Assembly: GCF_000814845.2 (NCBI RefSeq)
Contig: NZ_CP010431.2
Location: forward strand, 5,332,001-5,396,000
Length of the DNA stretch: 64,000 nt
Origin: Pandoraea sputorum
GTDB taxonomy: Bacteria; Pseudomonadota; Gammaproteobacteria; Burkholderiales; Burkholderiaceae
Direction of reading: 5' to 3'
A program made the translations under genes and the position numbers. Shown in pieces: positions 1 through 9,234 of this stretch. The notes beneath the pieces are model-generated. The model searched no databases, was not told the DNA's origin, and saw only the letters and a program-made list of their open reading frames with translations. The stretch's first letter is position 1. The number at the start of each line of letters is the position of its first letter.

Positions 1-2919
1 ATCGGTCTCGATGACGTCGCGGCCCACGATCGAGGCGAGCGACTCGCCCTTCTTGATCGGAATGCCCTTGAGTTCGTTGCGATAACGACGCGGATCTTCG
101 CCGCCTTCACCCGTGTTCGACTTACCGCCGATACGGTTCATGGCAACGGCCAGCGTAGCGTGCGCTTCGGTCGAGATCGAACCGAGCGACATGGCGCCCG
201 TGGCGAAACGCGTGACGATGTCCTTCGCCGGTTCCACCTGATCGAGCGGGATCGCACGCTGCGGATCGACGCGGAATTCGAACAGACCGCGCAGCGTCAT
301 GTGGCGCTTGCTCTGGTCGTTGATCAGGTTCGCGTATTCCTTGTACGTCTGGTACGAGTTCGAGCGGGTCGAATGCTGGAGCTTCGCGATGGCGTCCGGC
401 GACCACATGTGGTCTTCACCACGGATGCGGAACGCGTATTCGCCGCCAGCGTCGAGCATGTTCGCAAGCACCGGGTTGTCACCGAACGCGTCGCGATGCA
501 GACGCACCGCTTCTTCGGCCACTTCGAAGATACCGATACCGCCGACGTTCGACGCCGTGCCCTGGAAGTACTTCTGAATCAGTTCCTGCGACAGACCGAT
601 CGCTTCGAAAATCTGTGCACCCGTGTACGACATGTACGTCGAGATGCCCATCTTCGACATGACCTTGTGCAGGCCCTTGCCGATGGCCTTCACGAAGTGC
701 TTGATCGCCTTCTCGGGCGTCAGGTCGCCGCCTTGCTTGCGAGCGATTTGTGCGAGCGTCTCCATCGCGAGGTACGGGTGAACGGCTTCCGCGCCGTAGC
801 CCGCGAGCAATGCGAAGTGGTGCACTTCACGCGCCGAACCCGTTTCGACCACGAGACCCGTGCTCGTACGCAGACCCTGTGCGACCAGATGCTGATGCAC
901 GGCCGACGTGGCGAGCAGCGCCGGAATGGCAACTTGTTCGCGGTTGGTCAGACGGTCCGAGACGATGAGGATGTTGTAGCCCGACTTCACGGCGTCGACG
1001 GCTTCCGCGCACAGCGAGGCGAGACGCGCTTCGATACCTTCCTTGCCCCATGCAACCGGGTAGCAGATGTTCAACTCGTACGAGCGGAATTTGCCGCCGG
1101 TGTACTTGTCGATGTGACGGATCTTCGAGATTTCCTTGAAGTCCAGCACCGGCTGCGACACTTCGAGACGCATCGGCGGGTTGATGTTGTTCGTGTCGAG
1201 CAGGTTCGGCTTCGGACCGATGAACGACACCAGCGACATCACCATGTTTTCGCGGATCGGGTCGATCGGCGGGTTCGTCACCTGCGCGAACAGCTGACGG
1301 AAGTAGTGATAGAGCGTCTTGTTCTTGTTGCTCATGACCGCGAGCGGGCTGTCGTTGCCCATCGAGCCCGTGGCTTCTTCGCCGTTGATCGCCATCGGCG
1401 TCATCAGCAACTTCACGTCTTCCTGCGTGTAGCCGAACGCCTGCTGCAGATCGAGCAACGGCGTGGCCGTGTCGTGATGCACACCCGCTTCCTCGACCTT
1501 GGAGTCGATCTCGTCGAGCTTGATACGCACGGCGTCGATCCAGCTCTTATAGGGCTTCGCGTTGGCGAGGTTGTCCTTGAGTTCCTTGTCGTCGATGATG
1601 CGCCCCTGATCCATGTCGATCAGGAACATCTTGCCCGGCTGCAGACGCCACTTCTTGACGATCTTCGACTCGGGGATCGGCAGCACGCCCGATTCCGAGG
1701 CCAGGATGACGACGTCGTCGTCCGTGATCACGAAACGCGCCGGACGCAGACCATTACGGTCGAGCGTCGCGCCGATCTGACGGCCATCGGTGAACGCGAT
1801 GGCGGCGGGGCCGTCCCACGGCTCCATCATCGCGGCGTGGTACTCGTAGAAGGCGCGGCGATTCTCGTCCATCAGCGTGTGCTGTTCCCAGGCTTCCGGG
1901 ATCATCATCATCACGGCGTGGGCGAGCGGGTAGCCGGCCATCGTGAGCATTTCAAGGCAGTTGTCGAACGATGCGGTGTCCGACTGGCCCGGGTAGATCA
2001 GCGGCCACAGCTTTTGCAGATCGTTGCCGAGCACGGCCGACGAGATCGCACCCGTGCGAGCGTTGATCCAGTTGACGTTGCCCTTCACCGTGTTGATTTC
2101 ACCGTTGTGCGCAACCATGCGGTACGGGTGCGCGAGTTCCCATGCGGGGAACGTGTTCGTCGAGAAACGCTGGTGAACGAGGGCGAGTGCCGAGACAGTG
2201 CGCGGATCGGCCAGGTCGCGGTAGTAGCGGCCCACCTGATCGCACAGCAGCAGGCCCTTGTAGACGATCGTGCGCGCCGACATCGATGGCACGAAGTATT
2301 CCTTGCCGTGCTTGAGCTTGAGCGCCTGAATACGGTGGCTGGCGGTCTTGCGGATGACGTACAGCTTACGCTCGAGCGCGTCCGTCACCATGATGTCCTG
2401 ACCGCGACCGATGAAGATCTGACGGATGATCGGCTCGGTGGCCTTCACGTTGGGCGACATCGGCATGTCGCGATCGATCGCGACATCGCGCCAGCCCAAC
2501 ACGACCTGACCTTCCGCCTTCACGGTGCGCTCGAGTTCCTGTTCGCAGGCCAGACGCGACGCGTGTTCCTTGGGCAGGAAGATCATGCCGACGCCGTATT
2601 CGCCAGCCGGCGGCAACGTCACGCCTTGCTTGGCCATCTCTTCGCGATAGAACTGGTCGGGGATCTGGAGCAGGATGCCTGCGCCGTCGCCCATCAGCGG
2701 GTCAGCGCCCACAGCGCCCCGGTGATCCAGGTTTTCGAGAATCTTCAGACCCTGTTCGACGATGGCGTGGCTCTTCACACCCTTGATGTGTGCCACGAAG
2801 CCGACGCCGCAGGCATCGTGTTCGTTGGCCGGGTCGTACATGCCCTGTGCGTCCGGCGCCAAGTACGCCTCACCCGGCAGCGCTGCTGCCGTCGCAATCG
2901 GTTGCTGTTTCTTTTCCAC
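1..2919 (-). CDS. gltB: Glutamate synthase [NADPH] large subunit, N-terminal part (runs off left edge)
   Basis: Alpha subunit of glutamate synthase. With the GltD flavoprotein it makes two glutamates from glutamine and 2-oxoglutarate in the cytoplasm. The window holds the first 973 codons of a protein normally near 1,550 residues. The start is a GTG: the frame from there gives MEKKQQPIATAAALPGEAY, and the class II amidotransferase nucleophile motif HDACGVGF follows with Cys37. The first 36 residues are therefore the propeptide normally removed to expose the N-terminal cysteine. The following text (FVAHIKG, LDHRGAVGADPLMGDGAG) is typical of GltB. gltD is expected beyond the left edge. A near-consensus promoter lies about 190 bases upstream. 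The long opposite-strand frame over this region is a GC-bias shadow. Confidence 0.95.
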   Translation of the reverse strand, partial: MEKKQQPIATAAALPGEAYLAPDAQGMYDPANEHDACGVGFVAHIKGVKSHAIVEQGLKILENLDHRGAVGADPLMGDGAGILLQIPDQFYREEMAKQGVTLPPAGEYGVGMIFLPKEHASRLACEQELERTVKAEGQVVLGWRDVAIDRDMPMSPNVKATEPIIRQIFIGRGQDIMVTDALERKLYVIRKTASHRIQALKLKHGKEYFVPSMSARTIVYKGLLLCDQVGRYYRDLADPRTVSALALVHQRFSTNTFPAWELAHPYRMVAHNGEINTVKGNVNWINARTGAISSAVLGNDLQKLWPLIYPGQSDTASFDNCLEMLTMAGYPLAHAVMMMIPEAWEQHTLMDENRRAFYEYHAAMMEPWDGPAAIAFTDGRQIGATLDRNGLRPARFVITDDDVVILASESGVLPIPESKIVKKWRLQPGKMFLIDMDQGRIIDDKELKDNLANAKPYKSWIDAVRIKLDEIDSKVEEAGVHHDTATPLLDLQQAFGYTQEDVKLLMTPMAINGEEATGSMGNDSPLAVMSNKNKTLYHYFRQLFAQVTNPPIDPIRENMVMSLVSFIGPKPNLLDTNNINPPMRLEVSQPVLDFKEISKIRHIDKYTGGKFRSYELNICYPVAWGKEGIEARLASLCAEAVDAVKSGYNILIVSDRLTNREQVAIPALLATSAVHQHLVAQGLRTSTGLVVETGSAREVHHFALLAGYGAEAVHPYLAMETLAQIARKQGGDLTPEKAIKHFVKAIGKGLHKVMSKMGISTYMSYTGAQIFEAIGLSQELIQKYFQGTASNVGGIGIFEVAEEAVRLHRDAFGDNPVLANMLDAGGEYAFRIRGEDHMWSPDAIAKLQHSTRSNSYQTYKEYANLINDQSKRHMTLRGLFEFRVDPQRAIPLDQVEPAKDIVTRFATGAMSLGSISTEAHATLAVAMNRIGGKSNTGEGGEDPRRYRNELKGIPIKKGESLASIVGRDVIETD

Positions 2920-3105
2920 GAGTTACACCGTCTCTTGGCGAGGCCGCCGCGCGCATGATCGTCGCGGTCGACCGGGTTAAGTGGGGTTGGCCGGGCGGGC
3001 CAGAACTGCGGATTCGCGCGCGTCGAAGGTCATTCTCGGGCGTCGCCACAGGGCGCCGACTCAGCGCGCACGGTTTTCCGCATCGCACCAATCGGCCGAA
3101 GTTGG

Positions 3106-3134
3106 AATATACGCCATGAAATTCACAATGACAA
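3106..3134 (-). promoter_or_regulatory. gltB promoter, sigma70 type
   Basis: Read on the minus strand: -35 TTGTCA (3134-3129), a 17-base spacer, and -10 TATATT (3111-3106). This is a good sigma70 match pointing into gltB, leaving a leader of roughly 180 bases before the GTG start. The -35 lies only about 10 bases from the first TGGGGTCAGATT repeat of the transposase-associated unit. Confidence 0.7.
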
Positions 3135-3144
3135 AAGAATTTAA

Positions 3145-3206
3145 TGGGGTCAGATTCCAATTAAAAACCGCACCAAAAGAAGGCTTGATTTTATTGGGGT
3201 CAGATT
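3145..3206. repeat. Direct repeats TGGGGTCAGATT (x2) flanking the transposase unit
   Basis: Exact 12-base copies at 3145-3156 and 3195-3206, period 50 bases. A GGGGTCAGA-type motif beside a Y1 REP-associated transposase gene recurs in proteobacterial genomes and is probably part of the element's recognition ends. No matching copy is visible on the other side (4013-4210), so only one end is marked. Confidence 0.65.
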
Positions 3207-3276
3207 AATTTCGCGCGAGGAAGATTTAGTAGAAAAATCCGTAATTTCAAACGCTTGGAGAGCTTACCGGGGAGGG

Positions 3277-3300
3277 CGACAAGCCGGAGCCGGCCTGTCG
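3277..3300. repeat. REP-like palindrome beside the transposase gene
   Basis: CGACA-a-GCCGG-ag-CCGGC-c-TGTCG: two 5-bp arm blocks on each side separated by one A/C mismatch, with a 2-base loop. It lies 10 bases past the transposase stop codon. REP-associated transposases typically sit next to such GC-rich palindromes, which are their substrates. It could also act as the transposase gene's terminator, although no T-run follows. Confidence 0.55.
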
Positions 3301-3310
3301 GATTCTTGCA

Positions 3311-4012
3311 TCAAAGGGCGTTGGGTACCGGTTTGCGGGGCCGCCCGCGCGTGAGAGGGCTCACCCGGCGATTCGCGGCAAGCGACATTCTCGCCTGATA
3401 TTCGGGACCGCCGAGTAGCCATCCCTTTTGCGTGGCTGTACGCAATGCGTCCACTTCATGCGCCGGCAGCGGGATCGAGAACCCCTCCGCGTAAGCGCGC
3501 TGCCGCTCGAACGGCGTGTTGCCCAATTCCCAATAGAGCGCGTGGTCCGTCACGAGGCTGTCGACCGTCAAACCGACGTGATGGTTGTAACTCGACCACA
3601 GGTAGTTACCCGGAGCGTCGACCAGACCGGCACGAACGGGATTGAGCTCGACATAGCGGCTGGCGAGTAACAAATAGTGCTCTGCCTCGATCACTGTGGC
3701 GCGATATCGGCCCTCCCACAACGTGCCTGTGCGCTGATGGCGTCGGTTGAAATAGAGCACGTAGTAGCGACCGACCGCCTGCAAAGTGGCGGGCAGACTG
3801 CGCTCGTCGGAGGGCGTCGCGACCAGATGCAGATGGTTCGGCATCATGCACCAGGCGTGAATAGCCAGGCCGTTGGCACGTGCGGCGTCGCGCAGACGGT
3901 CGTGGAACACGCGCCGGTCCTCGTCGTCGACGAAGATGGCCTGCCGGTTATTGCCCCGCAGAATCACGTGCTGCGGCTGACGCGGAATGAAGAGTCTCGG
4001 TAATCGGGCCAT
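3311..4012 (-). CDS. REP-associated tyrosine transposase (Y1/HUH, IS200-like)
   Basis: 233-aa single-strand DNA nuclease/transposase of the Y1_Tnp family (RAYT or TnpREP type). The HUH metal-binding motif is visible as MMPNHLHLV (His60, His62). The expected catalytic tyrosine is Tyr120 in RYVELNPVRAG, the family signature after the helix with LWEGRYRA. Size and domain order are intact, with a basic C-terminal tail (RGRPRKPVP). These enzymes are usually domesticated and act on REP palindromes rather than forming classical insertion sequences. There is no partner gene. It is transcribed toward gltB and lies immediately upstream of gltB's promoter. Confidence 0.9.
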   Translation of the reverse strand: MARLPRLFIPRQPQHVILRGNNRQAIFVDDEDRRVFHDRLRDAARANGLAIHAWCMMPNHLHLVATPSDERSLPATLQAVGRYYVLYFNRRHQRTGTLWEGRYRATVIEAEHYLLLASRYVELNPVRAGLVDAPGNYLWSSYNHHVGLTVDSLVTDHALYWELGNTPFERQRAYAEGFSIPLPAHEVDALRTATQKGWLLGGPEYQARMSLAANRRVSPLTRGRPRKPVPNAL

Positions 4013-4142
4013 GCTGATTCAAATGTAATGCTTTAAAGCTGGACATCACGATTTGCGAGAGAGTTTCACCATCAAAAATCTCTTTAAATACTGATATCTA
4101 GCTAAACCCCGTTGATTCGTACAAAAGTTCTAGATCCGACGA

Positions 4143-4170
4143 TTGCGCACCGAAATCCCAAGCGCATAAT
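4143..4170 (+). promoter_or_regulatory. Candidate promoter of the first ompW gene
   Basis: TTGCGC (4143-4148), a 16-base spacer, CATAAT (4165-4170), followed by an AT-rich leader and the Shine-Dalgarno GGGAGGA just before the ATG at 4211. A moderate sigma70 match, placed plausibly for OmpW expression. Confidence 0.45.
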
Positions 4171-4210
4171 GCATCGAAAAATAAATAAATAATCTTGGGA
4201 GGAAAGACAA

Positions 4211-5059
4211 ATGACAACTCGGACCTATCGGTCCGCGGCGTGCTTATGCGCGCTCGGACTCGGCATTTCCCTGGCGTCCACCAGCGCCAGTGCACAACAA
4301 GCAGGCGATAACGTCGTCAACCTCGGTTGGTTCCACATCGCCCCGCAGGACTCCAGCAAACCGATGACCACCAGCGTCACTCAGGAGGGCCTCACACCCA
4401 CCCTGGTGCCATCGAACTTTACTTCACCCGGCAGCGGCGCGAAGGTCAGCAACGCCGACACGCTCGGGCTCGTCATCACGCACTTCTTCACCGACAACAT
4501 CGCCCTGCAGACCGTGGCCGGCGTGCCGGCCAAGTTCAAACTCACCGGACAAGGCGTGATTGCACCTCCGGGACTGGCCGGCGCGCTCACGAGTATCGAC
4601 CTCGGCGCCGCACAAAACAACCCGATCGTGCAAAGCGTGCGCCAATGGAGCCCGGCCCTCGTGCTGCAGTACTACTTTGGACAAGCCAATTCGACGTGGC
4701 GCCCTTTTCTGGGTGTCGGTGTGAGTTATACGTTCTTCACGAACGTCAATCTCAATCCGAATTTTGAAGCGGCGCTGAATCAGAATTTCGGCAGTGTGCT
4801 GGCTTTTACTTCCGGACATAACGGGCCGACGACGGTCGAAGCCAAATCCTCGGCGTCGTGGCAACCGGTTTTCAACGCCGGTGTTTCTTATGCATTCGAC
4901 AAGCACTGGGTTGCCAGCGCGTCGGTCTCCTACCTGCCGCTCAAAACCACTGCGAACATCAAAATCAAGGCGCAGGACGGAACGGTGCTCTCGTCGTCCG
5001 ACGCAGAAATCAAGCTCAACCCGATTGTGACCTTCGTATCGGTCGGCTACAAGTTCTAA
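4211..5059 (+). CDS. ompW: OmpW family outer membrane protein (copy 1)
   Basis: 282-aa precursor of a small eight-stranded beta-barrel porin. The signal peptide ends at about Ala28 (ASTSASA before QQAG). The OmpW hallmarks follow: GWFHIAP near the mature N-terminus, a D(T)LGLVITHFFTDNIALQTVAGVPAKF block, a WSPALVLQYYFG strand, and a C-terminal strand ending in aromatic Phe (VTFVSVGYKF). Strong Shine-Dalgarno GGGAGGA, ATG start. It is somewhat longer than the usual ~210-250 aa because of an extended loop (NFEAALNQNFGSVLAF...). OmpW proteins pass small hydrophobic compounds and are often linked to stress and respiration. A paralogue follows directly downstream. Confidence 0.9.
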   Translation: MTTRTYRSAACLCALGLGISLASTSASAQQAGDNVVNLGWFHIAPQDSSKPMTTSVTQEGLTPTLVPSNFTSPGSGAKVSNADTLGLVITHFFTDNIALQTVAGVPAKFKLTGQGVIAPPGLAGALTSIDLGAAQNNPIVQSVRQWSPALVLQYYFGQANSTWRPFLGVGVSYTFFTNVNLNPNFEAALNQNFGSVLAFTSGHNGPTTVEAKSSASWQPVFNAGVSYAFDKHWVASASVSYLPLKTTANIKIKAQDGTVLSSSDAEIKLNPIVTFVSVGYKF

Positions 5060-5067
5060 ACCCAGCA

Positions 5068-5092
5068 GGCGGGACGCTAATTGCGTTCCGCC
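5068..5092 (+). terminator. Hairpin after first ompW (no T-run)
   Basis: GGCGGGACGC-taatt-GCGTTCCGCC, a 10-bp stem with one G-U pair starting 9 bases past the stop codon. It is not followed by a T-run, so it may protect the transcript 3' end rather than terminate on its own. Confidence 0.5.
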
Positions 5093-5130
5093 AGTTGCGG
5101 CCAGAATATCGGACTCCGCAGTTATTTCCG

Positions 5131-5166
5131 AAAGCGTGCATGACGTATAAGGGCACGCTTTTCTTT
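5131..5166 (+). terminator. Terminator-like hairpin between the two ompW genes
   Basis: AAAGCGTGC, 13-base loop, GCACGCTTT, then a T-rich tail TCTTTC. It separates the two OmpW genes into individual transcription units. Confidence 0.6.
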
Positions 5167-5340
5167 CGTCCAGCGCTTTCTTCTAAGGGCATTCCATAGG
5201 TCGATGCGTGGATACAACACCTTTAGAGCGACACCTCCAGAGTCGCGCTATCCGCGAATTTGCACGGTCGGCATAATGGCCCTGAATTTCATTTAACGAA
5301 ATTCTCGACAATAAAGAATCTTGAGCAGGAGACGAAATCG

Positions 5341-6090
5341 ATGAAGTTGAAGCATTTGACGATTGCTGCCGCGGCTATGCTGACGGCATCGGGGGCCGCC
5401 TTCGCACAGCAAGCCGGGGATACGATGGTCAGCGCAGGCTGGTTCCATCTCTCGCCCCAGGTTTCGAGTGATCCGCTGCACGTGACCGGATCGAACGTCC
5501 CGGGACTGGCGAATGCGGTGAACAGCCGTCTGGGCAACACGGGTGCCAATGTCGATGACGCCGACACGCTCGGCCTCACGCTGACCCACTTCTTCACCGA
5601 CAACATCGCCGTGGAAGGCGTGTTCGGCGTGCCGCCGAAGTTCCGCCTGTATGGCACGGGCAATCTGGCGCTGCCGGGCGGGGGATCGCTGGCCTCAGCC
5701 AAGCAGTGGAGCCCGGCCATCTTGCTGAAGTACTACTTCGGTAAGGCGGGCGACACGTGGCGTCCGTTCCTCGGTATCGGCGCGAGCTACTTCTGGTACT
5801 CGAACATCGAACTGACGCCGGGCTTCCAGCAGCTCGCCAGCGCAAGCCTGACCGGCGGTGCGGGCGGCAACACCACGGCATCGCTCACCAACTCGTGGGC
5901 ACCGGTGTTCAACGCAGGTTTGAACTGGAACGTCGACAAGCACTGGACGCTGGCTTTCTCCGTGTCGTATATCCCGGTGAGCACGACGGCCAAGCTGACG
6001 ACGACGCGCGGCCCGATCACGACGACCAGCGAAGCCAAGGTCAAGCTGAATCCGGTCGTGACGTTCCTGTCGCTCGGCTACCGCTTCTAA
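5341..6090 (+). CDS. ompW: OmpW family outer membrane protein (copy 2)
   Basis: 249-aa precursor, a paralogue of the gene at 4211. An upstream in-frame start exists, but ATG 5341 is chosen because GCAGGAGA precedes it at good spacing and the frame from there begins with a clean signal peptide (MKLKHLTIAAAAMLTASG, cleavage after Ala22 before QQAGD). Shared OmpW blocks: GWFHLSPQ, DADTLGLTLTHFFTDNIAVEGVFGVPPKF, WSPAILLKYYFGKAGDTWRPFLGIG, and the terminal strand FLSLGYRF. It lacks the longer loop of copy 1. Outer membrane location by family. The pair looks like an old tandem duplication, since the mature N-termini and barrel blocks align well. Confidence 0.92.
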   Translation: MKLKHLTIAAAAMLTASGAAFAQQAGDTMVSAGWFHLSPQVSSDPLHVTGSNVPGLANAVNSRLGNTGANVDDADTLGLTLTHFFTDNIAVEGVFGVPPKFRLYGTGNLALPGGGSLASAKQWSPAILLKYYFGKAGDTWRPFLGIGASYFWYSNIELTPGFQQLASASLTGGAGGNTTASLTNSWAPVFNAGLNWNVDKHWTLAFSVSYIPVSTTAKLTTTRGPITTTSEAKVKLNPVVTFLSLGYRF

Positions 6091-6137
6091 GTCGCAGCAC
6101 GACGCAAGTTACACCAAGTCGCATCAAGCTGTACTGG

Positions 6138-6161
6138 AAACGCCGCCTTGTGCGGCGTTTT
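6138..6161 (+). terminator. Rho-independent terminator of second ompW
   Basis: AAACGCCGC-cttgt-GCGGCGTTT followed by further T, 47 bases after the ompW stop. Confidence 0.8.
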
Positions 6162-6387
6162 CGCATTTCATGACGAGATAACCCCCATCTCAGCGCATGT
6201 CAGCGTATTCCGACAGCATCTTCAGCCAAAGCGCCGCAACTTTCCTTTTTTCGAAACTGTCTCTTCAGGTGTACGCACGCAAGTGGGCGGGCCATAATGG
6301 CCGCTCGCCTCAGGGTTCCACCGACGTTCGCCCCCCCCTGGGCTTACCGGACGTCGCATTTCAATACCACCTCTTGGGAGTCTGAAA

Positions 6388-6765
6388 ATGGGAATTGCCT
6401 CGAAAGCGGAAACGGCACTCAACAGCAGCATGGAAGACGCACGCTTTGCCGGTCGTCGTACGGCACGTGCGGCGCGGTTAGCGAGTAGCGATGTGTCGTC
6501 GCGAGTCCGCGATCTGCTCGACGATCTGGACCACGCACTGTCCAACGCCAAGTCGGCGTCGGATGTCGAAGCACTTCGTGCGGAGATCGGCGATAAGCTG
6601 CGTCAGGCGCGCGACGACTTCGGCGATGCGCGTGCGAATCTGCGCCGTCGCGCCAATGAAGTCTGGGAAGAGGCCGATGGCTACGTGCATGAGCGCCCGT
6701 GGCAGACCGTCGGCACGGTGGCCGCAGCAGCACTGGCACTCGGCTTTATCCTCGGTCGCAGTTGA
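6388..6765 (+). CDS. DUF883 family membrane-anchored protein (ElaB/YqjD-like)
   Basis: 125 aa, starting at ATG with GGGAG upstream. The body is a charged amphipathic helix (residues about 40-95, rich in Asp/Arg/Glu/Ala). It ends in the family signature VHERPWQTVGTVAAAALALGFILGRS, a single C-terminal membrane anchor with a final GRS. The E. coli relatives ElaB and YqjD are inner-membrane, stationary-phase proteins, and YqjD binds ribosomes. A similar role here is inference. Monocistronic: its own terminator follows and the next gene (dgt) is convergent. Confidence 0.9.
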   Translation: MGIASKAETALNSSMEDARFAGRRTARAARLASSDVSSRVRDLLDDLDHALSNAKSASDVEALRAEIGDKLRQARDDFGDARANLRRRANEVWEEADGYVHERPWQTVGTVAAAALALGFILGRS

Positions 6766-6852
6766 TTCCGTTGGATGCATGGTGGCGGCGCGGTCGCGAA
6801 AGCGCGCCGTCTTCCGGTGGTGTCCGACTCGACGTAATCAGCTTTGAAATGA

Positions 6853-6882
6853 AAACAGCCGGCAAATGCCGGCTGTTTTTTT
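6853..6882. terminator. Strong terminator between DUF883 gene and dgt
   Basis: AAACAGCCGGC-aaat-GCCGGCTGTTT followed by T's; an 11-bp perfect stem. Placed between convergent genes. The A-rich 5' flank is short (GAAAA), so it mainly serves the plus strand. Confidence 0.85.
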
Positions 6883-6950
6883 GTGCTTTGCGCCCAACCC
6901 TTATCGCCAATCTCAGAACCGAAAACGTGCGAGCGTCCGACATCCGTGAC

Positions 6951-8087
6951 TCAAAGCGTCGGTTCGACGCTGAACAGTCTGCGGTATTCCTTAATCGCGT
7001 AACGGTCGGTCATACCGGCCACATAGTGAGCAATCCAGCGCGGCTGATCTTCCGGATTCTCCGGGCGGTAGTTCGGCGGCAACAGGCGCGGTTCGGAAAT
7101 GAAGGCTTCGAACAACTCCTGCACGATGCGCTGTGCCTTGGCGGCCATTCGCATCACGAGATAGTGCCGGTAGAGGTTATCGAACAGGAACCGCTTGAGA
7201 CTTCCCGCCTGTTCGCGCATCTCGGCACTGAATGCGACGAGCGGTCCCGAAGCGCGCACGTCATCCATTGAGAACGGCGAGGCGTCGGCTACGCGCTGAC
7301 GTGTCGTCGCAATCAGGTCGACGATCAGCGCATTGATGATGCGCCGCGTGGTCTCATGCACCAGACGGCGACCGGAGATGTCCGGCCATGCGAGCCTGGC
7401 TTCCGTGCAGTACCGGTGCCAGAGCGGTACCTCATCGAGCTGTTCAAGGGTCAGCAGACCGGATCGCACACCGTCGTCGATGTCATGGTTGTTATAGGCG
7501 ATCTCGTCGGCCAGATTCGCGATCTGCGCTTCGATGCCAGGCTGAAGCCCCTTGAGAAAGCGCTCGCCCAATTCGCCAAGCCCTCGCGCGTTCGCTCGCG
7601 AGCAGTGCTTAAGAATGCCTTCGCGCGTCTCGAAGCAAAGGTTCAGCCCGTTAAAGCCACCGTAGTGCTCTTCGAGCTCATCGACAACGATGAGGCTCTG
7701 CAAGTTGTGCTCGAACCCGCCGTAGTCCTGCATGCAGACGTTCAACGCGTCCTGCCCCGCGTGGCCAAACGGTGTATGGCCGAGATCGTGCGCCAACGCG
7801 ACCGCTTCGACCAGATCTTCGTTGACGCGCAGATTTCGCGCGATCGACCGACCGATCTGCGCCACTTCGAGACTGTGCGTGAGCCGCGTGCGGAACAGAT
7901 CGCCTTCGTGATTCACGAAGACCTGTGTCTTGTATTCGAGACGCCGAAATGCCGTCGAGTGGATGATGCGATCGCGGTCGCGCTGGAACTCAGAGCGTGT
8001 CGTGGGCGCGCTTTCCGCGAAGCGTCGGCCACGTGACGCGGTGGAGCGCGCCGCGTAGGGGGCAAGCGACGCTTCGTAATCGATCAT
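6951..8087 (-). CDS. dgt: Deoxyguanosinetriphosphate triphosphohydrolase-like HD-domain protein
   Basis: 378-aa cytoplasmic HD hydrolase of the dGTPase-like family, which cleaves dNTPs to nucleoside and tripolyphosphate. Start at ATG 8087 ([10 protein letters not shown]), with AGGAGGG upstream and 16 bases after the aroB stop; an earlier in-frame start would overlap aroB. HD-domain residues: [14 protein letters not shown] (His71) and [15 protein letters not shown] (His100-Asp101), then [16 protein letters not shown] with further metal ligands. Last gene of the pilM-pilN-pilOQ-aroK-aroB-dgt run; co-transcription with aroB is likely from the spacing. Confidence 0.93.
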   Translation of the reverse strand: MIDYEASLAPYAARSTASRGRRFAESAPTTRSEFQRDRDRIIHSTAFRRLEYKTQVFVNHEGDLFRTRLTHSLEVAQIGRSIARNLRVNEDLVEAVALAHDLGHTPFGHAGQDALNVCMQDYGGFEHNLQSLIVVDELEEHYGGFNGLNLCFETREGILKHCSRANARGLGELGERFLKGLQPGIEAQIANLADEIAYNNHDIDDGVRSGLLTLEQLDEVPLWHRYCTEARLAWPDISGRRLVHETTRRIINALIVDLIATTRQRVADASPFSMDDVRASGPLVAFSAEMREQAGSLKRFLFDNLYRHYLVMRMAAKAQRIVQELFEAFISEPRLLPPNYRPENPEDQPRWIAHYVAGMTDRYAIKEYRRLFSVEPTL

Positions 8088-8103
8088 CGCCAGCCCTCCT
8101 GAC

Positions 8104-9180
8104 TCAGACGTTAGCGCGCAGCGTGGCGCGAAGTTCGGCGTCGGGCACACTCGTCATGAATGCCTGCCCCAACCGGTTGAGCAGCACAAAGCGGATATCG
8201 CCGCCTTCCGCCTTTTTGTCGACACGCATCAGATCGATATACCGGTCCTCGCCCAGGTCCGGCCCCGTCACAGGCAGCTTGGCCGCCGCGACAAGCGCCT
8301 TGATTCGCTGCACCAGCGTCTCGTCGATAAAGCCCAGACGCGCCGACAAGTCCGCCCCCATCACCATGCCGCAGCCCACGGCCTCGCCGTGCAACCATTC
8401 GCCATAGCCCAGGCCTGATTCGATCGCGTGACCGAACGTGTGACCGAAGTTGAGCGTGGCGCGCAATCCCTGCTCGCGTTCGTCGCTAGCCACGACCTGC
8501 GCCTTGATTTCACACGAGCGTTGCACGGCATACGCCAGCGCCGCCGTGTCGCGACCGTTCAGGGCATCGATATTGGCTTCGATCCAGTCGAAGTACTTCT
8601 CGTCCGCAATCGCACCGTGCTTGATTACTTCGGCCATACCGGCCGCCAGCTCACGATCCGGCAACGTCGACAGCGTGCCGATATCGGCCAGCACGGCGCT
8701 CGGTTGCCAGAAGGCGCCGATCATGTTCTTACCGAGCGGGTGATTGATGCCCGTCTTGCCGCCAACCGAGGAGTCGACCTGCGAAAGCAGTGTCGTCGGC
8801 ACCTGAATGAAGGGCACGCCGCGCATGTAACACGCGGCAGCGAACCCGGTCATGTCACCAACCACACCGCCACCCAATGCGATCAGCGTGGCTTTGCGGT
8901 CCGCTTGCGCGCCGAGCAGTTCATCGAAGATCAGGTTGAGCGTCTGCCAGTTCTTGTAGGCCTCGCCATCGGGCAGCACCGCCTTCACCACGCGCTTACC
9001 GAGACGTTGCAACGTCGCCGCCACCCGATCCGCATAAAGCGGATCGACGGTCGTATTGGTCACGATCACGGCATGCGTGCCGCGCACGTGCGGCGCAAAC
9101 AGCGCGTCCTGCGTCAGCAGGTCGGTGCCGATGTGAATGGGGTAGGCGCGCTCGCCAAGGTCGAGTTTCAGGGTAATCAT
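8104..9180 (-). CDS. aroB: 3-Dehydroquinate synthase
   Basis: 358 aa, the usual length. Converts DAHP to 3-dehydroquinate, second step of the shikimate pathway; NAD and divalent metal dependent. Visible blocks: [19 protein letters not shown] (NAD-binding glycine loop), [30 protein letters not shown] (substrate site), and the metal-binding region [15 protein letters not shown] start. It lies 54 bases after aroK, the common aroK-aroB arrangement. Confidence 0.97.
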   Translation of the reverse strand: MITLKLDLGERAYPIHIGTDLLTQDALFAPHVRGTHAVIVTNTTVDPLYADRVAATLQRLGKRVVKAVLPDGEAYKNWQTLNLIFDELLGAQADRKATLIALGGGVVGDMTGFAAACYMRGVPFIQVPTTLLSQVDSSVGGKTGINHPLGKNMIGAFWQPSAVLADIGTLSTLPDRELAAGMAEVIKHGAIADEKYFDWIEANIDALNGRDTAALAYAVQRSCEIKAQVVASDEREQGLRATLNFGHTFGHAIESGLGYGEWLHGEAVGCGMVMGADLSARLGFIDETLVQRIKALVAAAKLPVTGPDLGEDRYIDLMRVDKKAEGGDIRFVLLNRLGQAFMTSVPDAELRATLRANV

Positions 9181-9234
9181 GCCGCTTGTTGGCTTGTTGT
9201 CATGTTCTGCGATATCGGTCCGTGCGGGCCACTA

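Larger units (their letters stand above)
2920..3310. other. Intergenic region between gltB and the REP-associated transposase
   Basis: 391 bases without a gene. They hold the gltB promoter and leader (2920-3134), two copies of the 12-mer TGGGGTCAGATT spaced exactly 50 bases apart, and a near-perfect palindrome next to the transposase stop. The stretch 3107-3240 is clearly more AT-rich than its surroundings, which fits a mobile-unit margin. No credible small ORF was seen. Confidence 0.7.

Noticed and set aside
160..2958. 932-codon open frame on the plus strand opposite gltB
   Set aside because: His/Arg/Val-rich composition typical of antisense shadows in GC-rich genes; the minus strand encodes a clear GltB.
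4013..4210. A second copy of the TGGGGTCAGATT end on the other side of the transposase
   Set aside because: No match on either strand; only AT-rich promoter sequence for ompW is present.
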